This document shows, piece after piece, positions 44,452 through 54,730 of a stretch of DNA of 64,000 nucleotides. The notes under the pieces were generated by a model, which did no database searches, had not been told where the DNA came from, and was given only the letters and a program-made list of their open reading frames with translations. Source of the stretch: Dermanyssus gallinae (Eukaryota; Arthropoda; Arachnida; Mesostigmata; Dermanyssidae); the NCBI GenBank assembly GCA_003439945.1, contig QVRM01006110.1, forward strand, positions 1 through 64,000. Direction: 5' to 3'. Numbering within the stretch: position 1 is the first letter of the stretch; each line of letters starts with the position of its first letter. The position numbers and the translations under genes are program-made.

Positions 44452-44700
44452 AGTGGGGGCACTCTGATGGGGTTAGTTCAATGGGGGGGGAAGGGGGTAA
44501 TGTGATGGGCGTAATGTGGTGGGGGTAATGTTCTGGAACTAATGTATTGAGGTAGTGTAATGGGGGAAGTCAAATAGGGGGTAATCTGATGGTGGTAGTG
44601 CAGTGGGGGCACTGTGATGGGGTTAGTGTCTTGGGGCTAGTGTAATTAGGGTAGTGTGATGGGGTAGAGTGATGGGTTAGTGTCTTGGTGTTGGTAGGGG
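44452..44700. repeat. G-rich degenerate minisatellite
   Basis: About 15-16 degenerate copies of a roughly 15-base unit close to GTGTGATGGGGGTAAT. Some copies are more alike at a distance than next to each other: agtgggggcactctgatgg near 44453 recurs almost unchanged near 44600. Repeated G-runs make the plus strand a candidate for G-quadruplex folding. Confidence 0.85.
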
Positions 44701-45999
44701 ATAATCATTAGGACTGCTCCGATGTGTATGATCATGCTAAGACTGCCGTCGCTGCTGCTAACGATCAGGACGCCGACGATGGCATTGATGATGAAACTGT
44801 AGTGAATTCTGTGCTGCTGCTTACGAGGATCATGAGAGCGTTAATGATACTGCTAGCGGGCATGTTGTTCCCTGTCAATGCTGTGAATGTTGCTGTTGTT
44901 GTCGTTGCTGTTGATGGCAATGCTATTGCGTCGCTGTTGGTGTGGTTTGTGATGATGATGGTGATGATGATGACGACGACGACAACAACAAGAGCAACAT
45001 TAACAATAACGATGATCCCAAATATCAGGCCTCCAAATAAAGCTTAACGCGGTCGCACAGGTGTCCTCCTGTCGTTGCTGCTCCTCTTCCACGACACACT
45101 CGGCGGGCGCGACGATATTCGCGTACCTGCCGTGGCAGGCCGCGTTAGCAGTGGCTTTTCGTTGGCCCCTTATTGTGCCGCCGCTGCGGCCTCGGTCACG
45201 AACAGGAGAGCGGTAGGAGTGCGTGCGTCTAAGAACCAGAGCTAAGGAGATAAATAGAAGCAACAAGAAGGAATGAGAGAGAGAAATAAAGGAAGATGGT
45301 TGAAGATGATTGCCCAATGGCCAGCTACTTGTCGAGGCGGGCTTTAAGAGTCGCGTCAGCCGCGGCAGGGGAAGAAGATCTCGTTGGTTGGCTGTACCTT
45401 TGACAGCGAGCTGATCGTACTACCGAATAACCCAGCACCACCGACCGACCTACGGGCCGACCTACCGTACTGACAGGCAGACGGACGGACGGACAGATAG
45501 AAACGGGTACATGAGCAGGCAGTAGCGGAAGAAAACACACGAAACAAATCAAACTAAGGAAAAGTGAGGAAACGAGGAGCATCGAAGAGCACGAAAGCAG
45601 CGCCCATTCGTTAGGCGTAAGTAACCCTCCGTCCGTGTTCGCCTTCGGATTACCTCCTCCTTCAGTCAGCTTTACAGATGGTAGCAAAACAGTGCTAGAG
45701 AAAGCGAGAAAAGCGAGAGAGGGCAGAGGAATGGAAAAATCGAAAGGAAATGATAGAAAATAAAAAGGGAAGACAACATACATTACGGTAATATGTGGTC
45801 AGCAAGGAAACGAGCAAGAACTTCTTGATGGTCGTCTATTACAAGTCCTCGTTCTGTGCCTACATCGCCACCGGGGCCAGGCCAGCCTGTGGCGCATTGA
45901 CGACGATATCCGCCAGGTCCGGACGCTGGTGCCGCTACTTCAGCTAGGAACTGTATTGCTTGGCTACAACTGTAGGCTGGGACGTCTACCTCGCATCAC
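44701..45999. other. Low-complexity stretch without a recognisable gene
   Basis: Triplet runs (GTT, GAT, GAC) at 44880-45010 and purine-rich GA stretches at 45240-45300 and 45690-45760. Open frames are repeat-driven. Confidence 0.45.
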
Positions 46000-46091
46000 G
46001 CGCGTCTAGCGTTTTCTCTCGCTTTCGGCCAATCCAACAAAGGTTAGTTACGCAGTTCACGCAGCCGCGTTCATTGCTCAAGTTCTTAATC

Positions 46092-46133
<42 letters not shown>

Positions 46134-46230
46134 TCTAATTAGGAACTTAAGCAATGAACGTGGCTGCGTGAACTGCGTAACAACCTCTGTTGGATTGGCG
46201 GGAAGCGAGAGAAAGCGCTATACGTGCGTA
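46000..46230. repeat. Long inverted repeat with an (AT)n loop
   Basis: About 90 bases at 46000-46090 are repeated in reverse complement at about 46138-46230 with roughly ten mismatches; for example ACGCAGTTCACGCAGCC in the left arm pairs with GGCTGCGTGAACTGCGT in the right arm. The loop is an (AT)n array (46096-46131). A second AT-rich array starts immediately after the right arm. The transcript or single strand would form a long hairpin. Confidence 0.9.
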
Positions 46231-46231
46231 A

Positions 46232-46275
<44 letters not shown>

Positions 46276-46345
46276 TATAGCGTAGAGGCAATTGTTCACT
46301 CCAAGGTGCCAAACTAACAAAGTCATTTAAATTTTAAACAATTGG

Positions 46346-46384
<39 letters not shown>
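46231..46384. repeat. Two (AT)n arrays right of the hairpin
   Basis: An imperfect AT array at about 46229-46280 (with ATGT/ATAC interruptions) and a purer one at 46351-46384. Confidence 0.9.
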
Positions 46385-46385
<1 letters not shown>

Positions 46386-47320
46386 TGCCTGGCCTTTTAG
46401 ATATTCTTTTTAGTTCTCCCTACAGGGTATTCTCCACCACTTAGGTGTTCTTTTTGCGCTGTCATTGTTGTTGCTATTGATCTTGCTTTGCTGTACAAAG
46501 CTCCAGTTTTTGTTGTTACTGTTGTTTATGCTTATCTCATTGTTGTTGTTGTTGTTGTGGTTCATTCAACAACTCTCACTACCCGCTGAAGTCTTCGATT
46601 CCGTCGATCTAGAGCTTAACGACTATTCACGCGCCGATTATTCGCACGACTTCGACTTTACATACACTACGAACGGCGCATGTTCGCTGCGCATGGGACG
46701 CTGCTGTACTACGTATATCGTGCTGAATGATATGAATGTACGCATGTATGCCTGTATGCGGTGTATGCGATGTATGTATGAGCGTACATAGGCGACGTAG
46801 ACAGACCACTGGCGATGCCTCACGTCCTCAACTCCCGGAGGCTGAGGCAACGAAAGCCAACAGAGAGAGAAAGTGAGAGAGGGGGGAGAGAGGAGAAAGG
46901 AGGGAGAGAGGAGAGGGGAGAGAGAGAAGGGAGACGAACAGACTGCCAGACAGACCCACAAGGCAGCTTGCTGTGTGTGGGTAGATCGAACCGAGACCGT
47001 AGGCATACATTCAGGGTGAGTAGTGAGTCAGTGTCGTCGCAGCAGCCGCCGCCGCCGCTGCCGCCGCCCTGCTAACGCCGCCGTTCTAACACATAGATGG
47101 GAAACTGAATGAAATGATGACAAAAGCATGAAACGACGACAGATAGCAAGACGCCGGGAGCGAAGAAAAAGGCGACTCACTCATTCACTCCCTCCCTGCC
47201 TCTCACTACTCAGGCGGGAGATCTCCCCGGCCGGCCGGCGAGCGGACGAGACGCTGACGTCCACCAGCAGTCGACTTCGTCTGCGTCGTCGACGCCAGCT
47301 CCCTCAGGCACCCCATCATC

Positions 47321-47400
47321 AACAACAACAACAGTAACAGTAACAACAACAACAGTAACAACAGCAGCAGCAGCAGCAGCAACAACAACAACAACAACGA
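47321..47400. repeat. (CAA/CAG)n microsatellite
   Basis: Imperfect CAA, CAG and AGT triplets. The minus-strand poly-Leu and poly-Val frames here are artefacts. Confidence 0.9.
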
Positions 47401-47706
47401 CGACGAAAACAACAGGAAACAGGTGCGCTGCGCGTACAAAAGGCGGATGCGTCCGTCGCGCTGGCTCAGCCGATACTGTAGCGGTTGTTGTTGTTGTTGT
47501 TGGGGTGGGTATTTTCGTCGCCGAAGATGAGAGGCAGAGGGTATTCAGGGTACAATGAATAAAAGAGAGATGCAACCTACCAATCTCAGTACACTATTGA
47601 TGCCTTTTTCCACTCGGTACTATCTACCTCACGCACATGTATATATATATATATATATATATTTATATTTACACATATACATTTTATATCACCTAAGTTC
47701 TCAGTA

Positions 47707-47710
<4 letters not shown>

Positions 47711-47757
<47 letters not shown>
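47711..47757. repeat. (AT)n microsatellite
   Basis: Pure AT run of about 23 units, one of the longest in the window. Confidence 0.95.
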
Positions 47758-47759
<2 letters not shown>

Positions 47760-47959
47760 TGAGTAGGAGTCCCCGTTTGCAAAGCGCAACAATCCCAATT
47801 CAGGATATGCTCAGCTCCCAGGCCTGATTCAGACTGTGAAATTAAACGCCATAGAAAACCGCATAGCGTATATTCTATTTCACCATGAGTAGATTAAATT
47901 GACTGAACAAGTCACGGACCGAATCACTTCGCCTCCTAGAAACAATTTCTCTAAGTGCA

Positions 47960-49640
47960 TCATTCTGTGTTAATCTGACTCTTCCGGAGTAAATTTCCGT
48001 CATAGCCACCAGCCCAGAGAAGGATACCATAGCACAGCGCTAGCAAGAACACGGCTTCGTGCACAATAAGTGAGGTGTTGGCTCGAATCAATTTCATTCT
48101 GCACAGCGCATATAGTACAGCATAGCACTTGGGTGCAATATAATCCAAATAAGGTTGCCACCTAATGTTCTGCGAGCACCCACCAGACGGGCTGAATGTT
48201 CCGTGCCTCGAGTAACAGGTTGTCAGGTAGAGGCCAGTAGCATTTATAATAGTGGCGGCGCGGTCTAGGGGACTAGTGCGCTGCGCTAAGTCATGGTTGT
48301 AATCTCGTCGTGATTTTCTTTGAGCGATGCTTTTTAAGAATAGATGATACCCCATACCGCTGAGAAATCGGCGGCCATGCTGTCACAAGGACTGCTAGAG
48401 AATACCTAGATATCTCAACATGTCCGGCCCTCCGTGCATTGAATATATGCTCAGAATGAGTTCAAAGCCCGTAGGGGATGGAGGATGGTTTAGAATTAGA
48501 AACAACATCCTTAAAAATGTTTAATTTCTAGATAGAGCCAGTAGCCTCGGCACTAAGCAAAAAAACTATACACTTCGTGGTTTATTGCATTGACAACTAG
48601 TCCGAACGTGTTAAAAATGCTAATTATGTTGTCAACATTTAGGAGACACTCGTGGAAATCCGTATATAGTTTCCGATGATTCACTCTGAACAGTAGTGAA
48701 TAAAATTCAGAAGCATAAGGAACATAGAAGGGCCGAGAACCGAGCCCTGAGGAGTCCCGATAACGGCCTGCTGCCACGAGGACTCCATCCAACCAGCTTG
48801 TACCACCTTTACCGTCGCCAGCTAATAACGCGGACGGAAAATCCACTGAATCGTGCCGCCTACCCCGAAGGTCGTTGATAGACTTTGACAGTTTAGAGGA
48901 GTCGCAACATGAGTGTGTCAAACATTTACGATAGAATGCTGTCCTCGAAACGCAGGACATTGCATTGATGTAGCGGCGATAACTGTTTAAGTAGGCTGTC
49001 TTCGAGTCTACCGAATTCATCTTACGATGTCTGCAATGCGTCTTAATAACTCGCAGCCGCCATAAACCTGGAGAGAAGAATAACTGACCCACCTTGCACG
49101 AATTATCAGAGGCAGGAAGGTCCACGAGGTGAAAGGACTTTTCGTATATAAGAAGTGGATATTAATGAAAGTGTCGAATGCCTGTATTTTACGTAACCTG
49201 TAATAACGTAACCGTAAACCGCTAACCACAAAACATCTTAGGACATATTGCGTACACACAAAACATCTTTGGACATATTAATATTGGCGTTATTATGACT
49301 TCTACTTGGGTTTGGGGGCCAAGTAGAAGTCGGCCAACAATTTAGTGGCCGCAGAATTGTTAGAAAGAGATACGAGAAGCGGGTAATGATCAGAGAAGAG
49401 CGGAGTTGCGAGAATCGCAGGCCTGATGGTGGCAAACTTTGAGCAACGAGAAGCAACAATGTGTGTATGCACGTACTCGACGCGTGTCTGGTTATGCGGT
49501 CCACCACACGGGAAAAGTGTCTAGCGTAAAGGAATGATGTATAGTCGCTAGGTTGCGGGACCGAATGGAGGTTAACGTTTGCATCGCCCAGAACAATCAC
49601 GGCGAATTCACATTGCCGCTTGCAGGAGTACAATACTCAA
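47960..49640 (-). mobile_element. LINE relic with endonuclease and RT, split by a SINE
   Basis: Minus-strand non-LTR element of Jockey/CR1 type, decayed and frameshifted. From 5': endonuclease motifs IVLGDANVNL (about 49600-49570), ITRHASSTCIH (about 49510-49480) and, in another frame, the catalytic LFSDHYPLLVSLS (about 49400-49360). Next comes a linker with YLNSYRRYINAMSCVSRTAF (about 49000-48940) and then AVIGTPQGSVLGPSMFLML (RT palm, about 48770-48710). The C-terminal part APKCYAVLYALCRMKL...CYGILLWAGG lies at 48150-47990. A 295-bp SINE (48242-48536) interrupts the RT between these parts. The FADD box is lost. It retains pieces of both enzymatic domains but is inactive. Confidence 0.85.
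48233..48545 (+). mobile_element. SINE family A copy 2 (295 bp) inserted in a LINE
   Basis: The 295-bp element 48242-48536 is flanked by GCCAGTAGC on both sides (48233-48241 and 48537-48545). It aligns along its whole length with 60654-60948 on the opposite strand. The head (near 48255-48290) has the same GGTCTAGGGGAC A-box context as copy 1, but the B-box region is deleted or mutated here (GGTTGTAATCTCG). It ends with AGAATTAGAAACAACATCC and a short A/T-rich tail. Insertion into the RT frame of the surrounding LINE dates it after that LINE. Confidence 0.9.
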
Positions 49641-49859
49641 ACCTTCATGGTGTGCTACAAAGAAGACAGAGATTATGTTGGAGTGTCGTCCCTTTGCAAA
49701 TTATTTACGAATGGCAGAGGTGCGCGATGACTTTAATGGAAGAGTACTCGTCTAGCTAACTTCTACGAATTAGCAAATAATTCTCCACGGTGCAGATATG
49801 CTATATAGGAGGAGATGGTGATTTCGGTAGAGTTACGCGAACTCCATGGCCGCACGAGG

Positions 49860-49965
49860 TCACCACAACCTAAAAGCGAGACATTCGAAGCAATGCGAAA
49901 GCAAACCCGTGGACGTTAAGTGTTAGCTGGGGGTCAGCCTAAAAATGTTTTTTTCTAGGTGTCTC
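49860..49965 (+). mobile_element. SINE family B copy 3, 3' part
   Basis: The bases from about 49880 (tcgaagcaatgcgaaagca) through CCGTGGACGTTAAG to the tail GGGGTCAGCCTAAAAA match the minus strand of copy 1 (17911-18070). Here the element is in plus orientation. The tRNA-like head is not recognisable. It directly precedes the LINE relic at 49990. Confidence 0.8.
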
Positions 49966-49989
49966 TGCTATTCCTCTCAGCTCAGAGGC

Positions 49990-50129
49990 AAAATGCCTTG
50001 ACATTGCATCACACGAGCATATAAAATGGCACAGTCAAGTGAGGTCAGGTGTTAGGGTCTGCAACGTTGTGGTGGCCGCACTCGTGCGTTTTATGAGAGC
50101 TAAGGCTTTGCGGGACCTTCTGGTACGTG

Positions 50130-50160
<31 letters not shown>

Positions 50161-50580
50161 GGTACGTGTCTACAAAGCGCTTATAGAGCCAATTCAAGCC
50201 TAGGGAATTGCTCTATTGGGTGTAACGTAGTCAACGAGTCTAGACAAGCTCAGGGTCGCTCAGAATGTCGCGATTTGAGTCATAATTGGCCTTCCTCGTC
50301 GCGCGGGTGTGACTCCGTTGTACACCACGCTCAGGCTTCTCAAGCTTGATCAGCTGACACATTTAACGTTAGCGATACTTGCTCATAAGGTGCAAAACAA
50401 TGGAATTTCTCCAGACTGTGCTTTCGGCTTCGCTTTAGCCTAAGTACGGTCGCAGCGCTTCAGGGACTAACTCAGGGTGTCAAAGTTCCACCTTTTGTTT
50501 CCACTACCATTGGCGCTTGGGAATGTAGACCGGAATCGCTGTTTTTAAACGACATCTTCTCTTACAGCTGAAGAACGAGG
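49990..50580 (+). mobile_element. LINE relic, RT C-terminal part, split by a poly-T insertion
   Basis: Plus-strand remains of the region after the RT palm: IKWHSQVRSGV (about 50018-50050) then LRDLLVRVYKALIEPIQA across 50108-50205 once the poly-T insertion is ignored, then TSLDKLRVAQNVAI and IIGLPRRAGVTPL. These match the conserved 'W..H......L..LYK.LI.P...YG...WG.....L..LQ..AIR.I' block of CR1/Jockey elements. Stop codons at several conserved positions (for example where YG or R is expected) show decay. Confidence 0.8.
50122..50171 (-). mobile_element. Bare poly(A) retroinsertion with target-site duplication
   Basis: About 28 T residues (50133-50160) are flanked by perfect copies of GGTACGTGTCT (50122-50132 and 50161-50171). 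Removing the poly-T and one copy restores the surrounding LINE reading (LLVRVYKALIEP) in frame. So the poly-T is the poly-A tail of a minus-strand retrotransposition event truncated almost completely at its 5' end. Confidence 0.9.
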
Positions 50581-50773
50581 AAACATGTGACTCGTAATGA
50601 AATGTTTTAAACTTATATTATTATATAGGCCTTAAGCGTGTACTGGGTTAGTTATAAGGTTTGAAACATTTATTGTGATAATTAAACTCAATTTTGTTGC
50701 TCCATTGTTTACACACTGTTGATTTGTACATATACTCGTGTGTGTATTCTGAACGAAAGGTGACAGATTGCCA

Positions 50774-50838
50774 ACTTGTTGGGCACGCCAATAAAACCTG
50801 ATATATATATATTAGGTTGTATTGGCGTGTCCAACAAG

Positions 50839-50891
<53 letters not shown>

Positions 50892-50915
50892 GTTTTATTG
50901 GCGTGCCCAACAAGT
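50774..50915. repeat. 28-bp inverted repeats around (AT)n arrays
   Basis: The 28 bases at 50774-50801 are the exact reverse complement of 50888-50915. A third, slightly diverged copy in the same orientation as the right arm lies at 50813-50839. (AT)n arrays fill the gaps (50801-50812 and about 50843-50888) and continue after the right arm. It lies in the 3' flank of the R2-like element (minus strand). Confidence 0.9.
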
Positions 50916-51027
50916 ATAATATATATATAGAAAATACTGTGATGATTTATTAATAATTTACAATACGTTTGCACACTCGGCAGTGCTCGCCTTAATAAAA
51001 ATTGTGGTAAAAAGGTGTCACGTGGGG

Positions 51028-52475
51028 TTAAGAATCAACTGTCCGTGTCCTTGCTTGATGGTAGCCCCCGCTCTTATGGACCCGGTGCGAGCGGTATATC
51101 CTCAAGGTTCCTTGCAACGTGTAAACGGTAAGATCCATAAGACTCCTCTTCGTGACGCCGAGCTCCAAGAGCGTCCTCGCAGATTCGGAGTCCCATACAT
51201 CACTCATAGAGATAGTGATGGATCCGAATCTGCGAGGTTTTTGCGGGTCGGGGAGCGCCGCTCTTAGGAACTCGACGTCATATTTGGTGATCTTGTCCTG
51301 CCGCGCTTTTGCCAGGTCTCGGTTCGGGCCGCAAACCTCGGCATCTAAAACCCAGACCTCGGTAGGTGTTGTTATTACGAGGTCGGGCTTTAGACCCGGT
51401 GCGCCCGGTCGACGGAATACTCGCTCGCGAACCACCTCATGACCCCTCTCGCGGAGAAGACGCGCCACGCGATCACAGACGTCGTCATGTCTCTTTATAG
51501 TTTGTTTGTGTGTTGTATCGCACATCTGAGCAACATGAGCCAACGTCTCAGGCGCATGACACCCGTGCCTACAACGTTTGTTGTAGCCCGAGCGTCCCCT
51601 GGCCAATCTGGCACGCGTTGGTAGTGCGTTAATCCTGAGCTTTAGTAGGTTTAAATACTCCTTACCAGATAGGTAGGACATACCCTTAATCCAGTAATGT
51701 ACGAAGGGCGTTCGTGTGCTTTTTTAAAATGTGCCCCATCGAACGTGTTGTGTAGTTGTTGAGACCAGTAATCGGTCTATTGTGTAGCGGTGTTCAATGG
51801 AGGTTCCCAAGCGCTCGCAAAGAAGTCTTGTTTTCGCAAGGTCTTTTTTGAAGTGCTCGGTGGTTAGCATCGGACCCCAAGGTGCGTGGAGTGTTGTTTG
51901 GAGGCAGGGGATGTCCAGACCGCCGTGTGCAGTGTGCGTGTACAATTAGGCGTTCGGCACCGAGTTTTCGAGCTTAAGACATTTCGACTTAACAACCTTT
52001 CTGATCTTTTTATCTAGGTCTCTAAGGAGTGCGAAAGATGGTCTGGGACCGGAGACCAGTTTATAAAGGAGGTGGGGAATGAGAAAATCTTTTAAAAATA
52101 TGAGTCTTTGGTGGGGTTTAAGGGGAGCTATCGTGAGTCTGTTGAGTAAATTAAGGAGTATATCCTTGGTGGAGTCAACTCTGCCATTGCTGTCAAAGTC
52201 GACTCCAAGATATCTCCATTGATCGCTCATACCTTAGCTGACAATTGTCGATCTCCAACGTTAAATTCTGGTACGGTATTAATAAACCTTTAGCAGTGGT
52301 CTGCAATATAAGGAGCCGTTGGAGAGTAGATTTGGTGGAGGCTAGGAGGATGAGATCTTCGCAAAGGTAAGCCCCTAAGTCGGAAGTCAATTAAGTTGGT
52401 ACCCGATATTAGTTTGTCTAATTTTGAAAGAATGTCGTCGAGAACTAGATTAAATTAAAAGGGGGACATTTTTTT
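51028..52475 (-). mobile_element. R2-clade retrotransposon relic with restriction-like endonuclease
   Basis: Minus-strand 5'-truncated element. RT parts lie in successive frames: FNLVLDDILSKLDKL (about 52460-52405), then DLILLASTKSTLQRLL (catalytic block decayed to CEDL, about 52365-52310), then YLGVDFDSNG and IPHLLYKLVSGP (52230-51946), then HTAHGGLDIPCL (51940-51900). The last frame, 51681-51028, is open for 217 codons and encodes the R2-type C-terminus: ALPTRARLARG, the zinc-knuckle-like CRHGC...ETLAHVAQMC...H, and the restriction-like endonuclease core KPDLVITTPTEVWVLDAEV. In R2 elements this domain nicks the target DNA to prime reverse transcription. Frameshifts upstream make the element inactive. 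Most R2 elements sit in 28S rDNA; no rRNA sequence is seen around this copy. Confidence 0.88.
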
Positions 52476-53189
52476 TGTTTCGGAGTGAGAATAATGTTTA
52501 CTAAGGTCCGTGACACTGATATGTTATGCCTGACATAGGCAATTGCACCACTAAATGTGCAATTGCGAGACAACCAGTCCTCTTATACTTAAAGTAAGAC
52601 ATCGTCCTGTTTGCGAGAAAAAAATACTGCTTCATCTAGAGCATATAATGCCGGCCAGAAGATGCGACATGGTCGTTTAGAAGAGAATTCGCAAAACATA
52701 AAGTTTGACTTTACGCCTAATACCTCAAAATCATAACTATTCACATCGCTCAAAACTAACACATTCATGCAAATTCGGATGACGATCATTCTGGGTTTAA
52801 ATCTATGGTAATGCGAGCCATGATTGCGAAGTAATTAAGATTTTTCGGCGGGCATGTCGAGATTGAGTGTATGTAAAAATTACCTCGAGTGTTTTATCTG
52901 ATAGAGTAGGCCATTTACGCATGCACTTAATCTCGATTACTCTACAATCTGCCTTGCATTGCCATACATTGAGTACCAAAATAATCGTCATGAAATGCGT
53001 AATGGTCTGGATGTGTTTGTGTTAAGTGCTGCGATTTTTTTTGTTTTTTCGAAGTAATTGGAATTTGTTTATTGACGTTTCTTATAAGATAATTGTACAC
53101 GTTAATTTCGAGCTCTTTTAAGTACATAGCTTGTTCGGACCCCCTTTTATGATATAACAATGTATAATTTATATTTGGCATTTTCACCT
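52476..53189. other. Unidentified stretch between two retroelements
   Basis: Minus-strand frames at 52589-52789, 52803-52991 and 52942-53187 have no motif I recognise. This may be further decayed transposon sequence. Confidence 0.35.
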
Positions 53190-54730
53190 ATTTACAACAT
53201 GGTTGTATTTTTTGTATCACTTTTAACCAGATTCCAAAGTTTTAAAGTATTGCTCTCTGAGATCGCATTTGTATTTGAGCAGAGACTTTGTCTCGCTGAC
53301 GGAGGCGGGTACTTTGTTCCAGTAGGAGACACCAGTGTTTCTGATTGATAGCTTTGACTGGTTGGAGTTGGCGTGTGATAGAGTAAGCAAGTTAGATGTG
53401 TTACGTTTTGTAGATATGGGTGTTGCTGATGTTGCCAAACGATATACATTTGAATGCACTCCAAGGAATATAGCCATAAACTTCTACAACGTAATATAGC
53501 CATAAACTTCTACAACGTAAGTCAGGTGGCTATGAACGTAGGCAAAATACATCGCCATCAGGCAGTTCTGGGAAAGAATTCATCGAGGCCCTGTATAGAG
53601 TTGCATTACTGCCAGATATTTTTTACGTATACGTGTGATATACGCTTCAAATGTCAGCTCCTCGTCTAACGTAACAGCTAGAAACGTTGCTTCCTTTAGA
53701 AGCGAAAGGGCTATGCCGTCGCACTGGAATCGAAGGGGATTGATTGTAACGAAACCCCATGATAAAAGGAAGTGCATTATACCTGTTTTTCTCCAAGTCA
53801 TATAAAGGCCGTTACTCCTGAACCACGATGATAACCTCTGAAGGTCTTCGCGGACTGTAGTCTCTACCTCAATTGGGGAATTCCCAACGAATAGGGCGGT
53901 GGTATCGTCCGCAAACAATGTAAACTTTGCATGTTTTGTTACGCTAAATATATCGTTAATAAAGATGTCCAATAAAGTGGACCACCTATACTGCCCTGAG
54001 CTACTCCAACCGATATAGTCCTTACATCAGCATTGCCCACCTGAACGACTTGTCTCTTATTTGACATAAACTACCAATTCAAGGTGAAATAAAAGCTTGA
54101 TTGATTAATAAACGACCACAGCCACAACAAGAAAATATCATCCGCTCCATATCGAGTTAACTTCATTAGTTATAATATTTACATCAACTGCATCAAATGC
54201 TCTTCTAAGACCTATAAACACGCCGGCGACTGTCGTTTTTAACATTAGGTTTCTGCGATTTTTTTTTAACAAAATCCATTATGGGTACAGTCGCCGACAT
54301 TTTGGATCGAAAACCGAACGCTAACTTAGTTCATAAAACATCTCAAAGTGTTCGTTCAACTGTTTATAGCTTTTTCGAAAATATTGGATATTGGAGGGGG
54401 AATACTGACCATTCTGTAATCTTCCTTGCTTGATCTGTCACCGTCTTTAAACAGTGGCACAACGCGATACAATTTGAGGGCCGTGAGGTAGGCAATCACG
54501 TCAGCACAATTTTAGAAGGTTTGTGACCTTCTCCCACAGAGCAAATTTTGACCCCTTTTAGCAGGTAATGCACTCGGTCCACAGAGGCCGACCAAGGCGA
54601 TAATCGCTCGTGTAGTTCAGGTGTTGTCGTAGAGTTGTGAATTTTGAGGTATTGGGCGTGAAAGCTAATAAAATATCCTTATTTCTTGCAAATTCTCTTT
54701 TAAACGACCATGTCGCATCTTCTAGCCGGC
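53190..54730 (-). mobile_element. CR1/Jockey-like LINE relic with FADD box
   Basis: Minus-strand LINE relic. From 5': a linker near 54690-54600, then YRVVPLFKDGDRSSKEDYR (about 54465-54410) and ISNIFEKAIN (RT fingers, about 54395-54365), VAGVFIGLRRAFDAVDV (palm aspartate block, about 54230-54180), VGVAQGSIGGPL (about 54010-53980), INDIFSVTKHAKFTLFADDT (catalytic FADD, about 53960-53900), SNGLYMTWRKTGIM and TFLAVTLDEELTF (about 53810-53655). Near the 3' end are SIRNTGVSYWNKVPASV (about 53355-53300) and a Phe/Leu-rich tail. The catalytic aspartates are still present but stops and frameshifts break the frame. A 26-bp tandem duplication (53467-53518) lies inside. Confidence 0.88.
53467..53518. 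repeat. 26-bp tandem duplication
   Basis: Two perfect adjacent copies of a 26-base unit (53467-53492 and 53493-53518) within the LINE relic. Confidence 0.95.

Larger units (their letters stand above)
46385..47959. other. Simple-repeat-rich stretch without a gene
   Basis: GTT runs near 46520-46560, a purine-rich GA block at 46860-46940, a CAA/CAG array at 47321-47400 and (AT)n arrays at 47639-47661 and 47711-47757. No conserved coding sequence is seen. Confidence 0.5.

Noticed and set aside
45325..45783. 152-codon minus-strand frame with hydrophobic segments
   Set aside because: The plus strand is purine-rich, which yields Leu/Phe/Ser-rich antisense frames by default. No known family.
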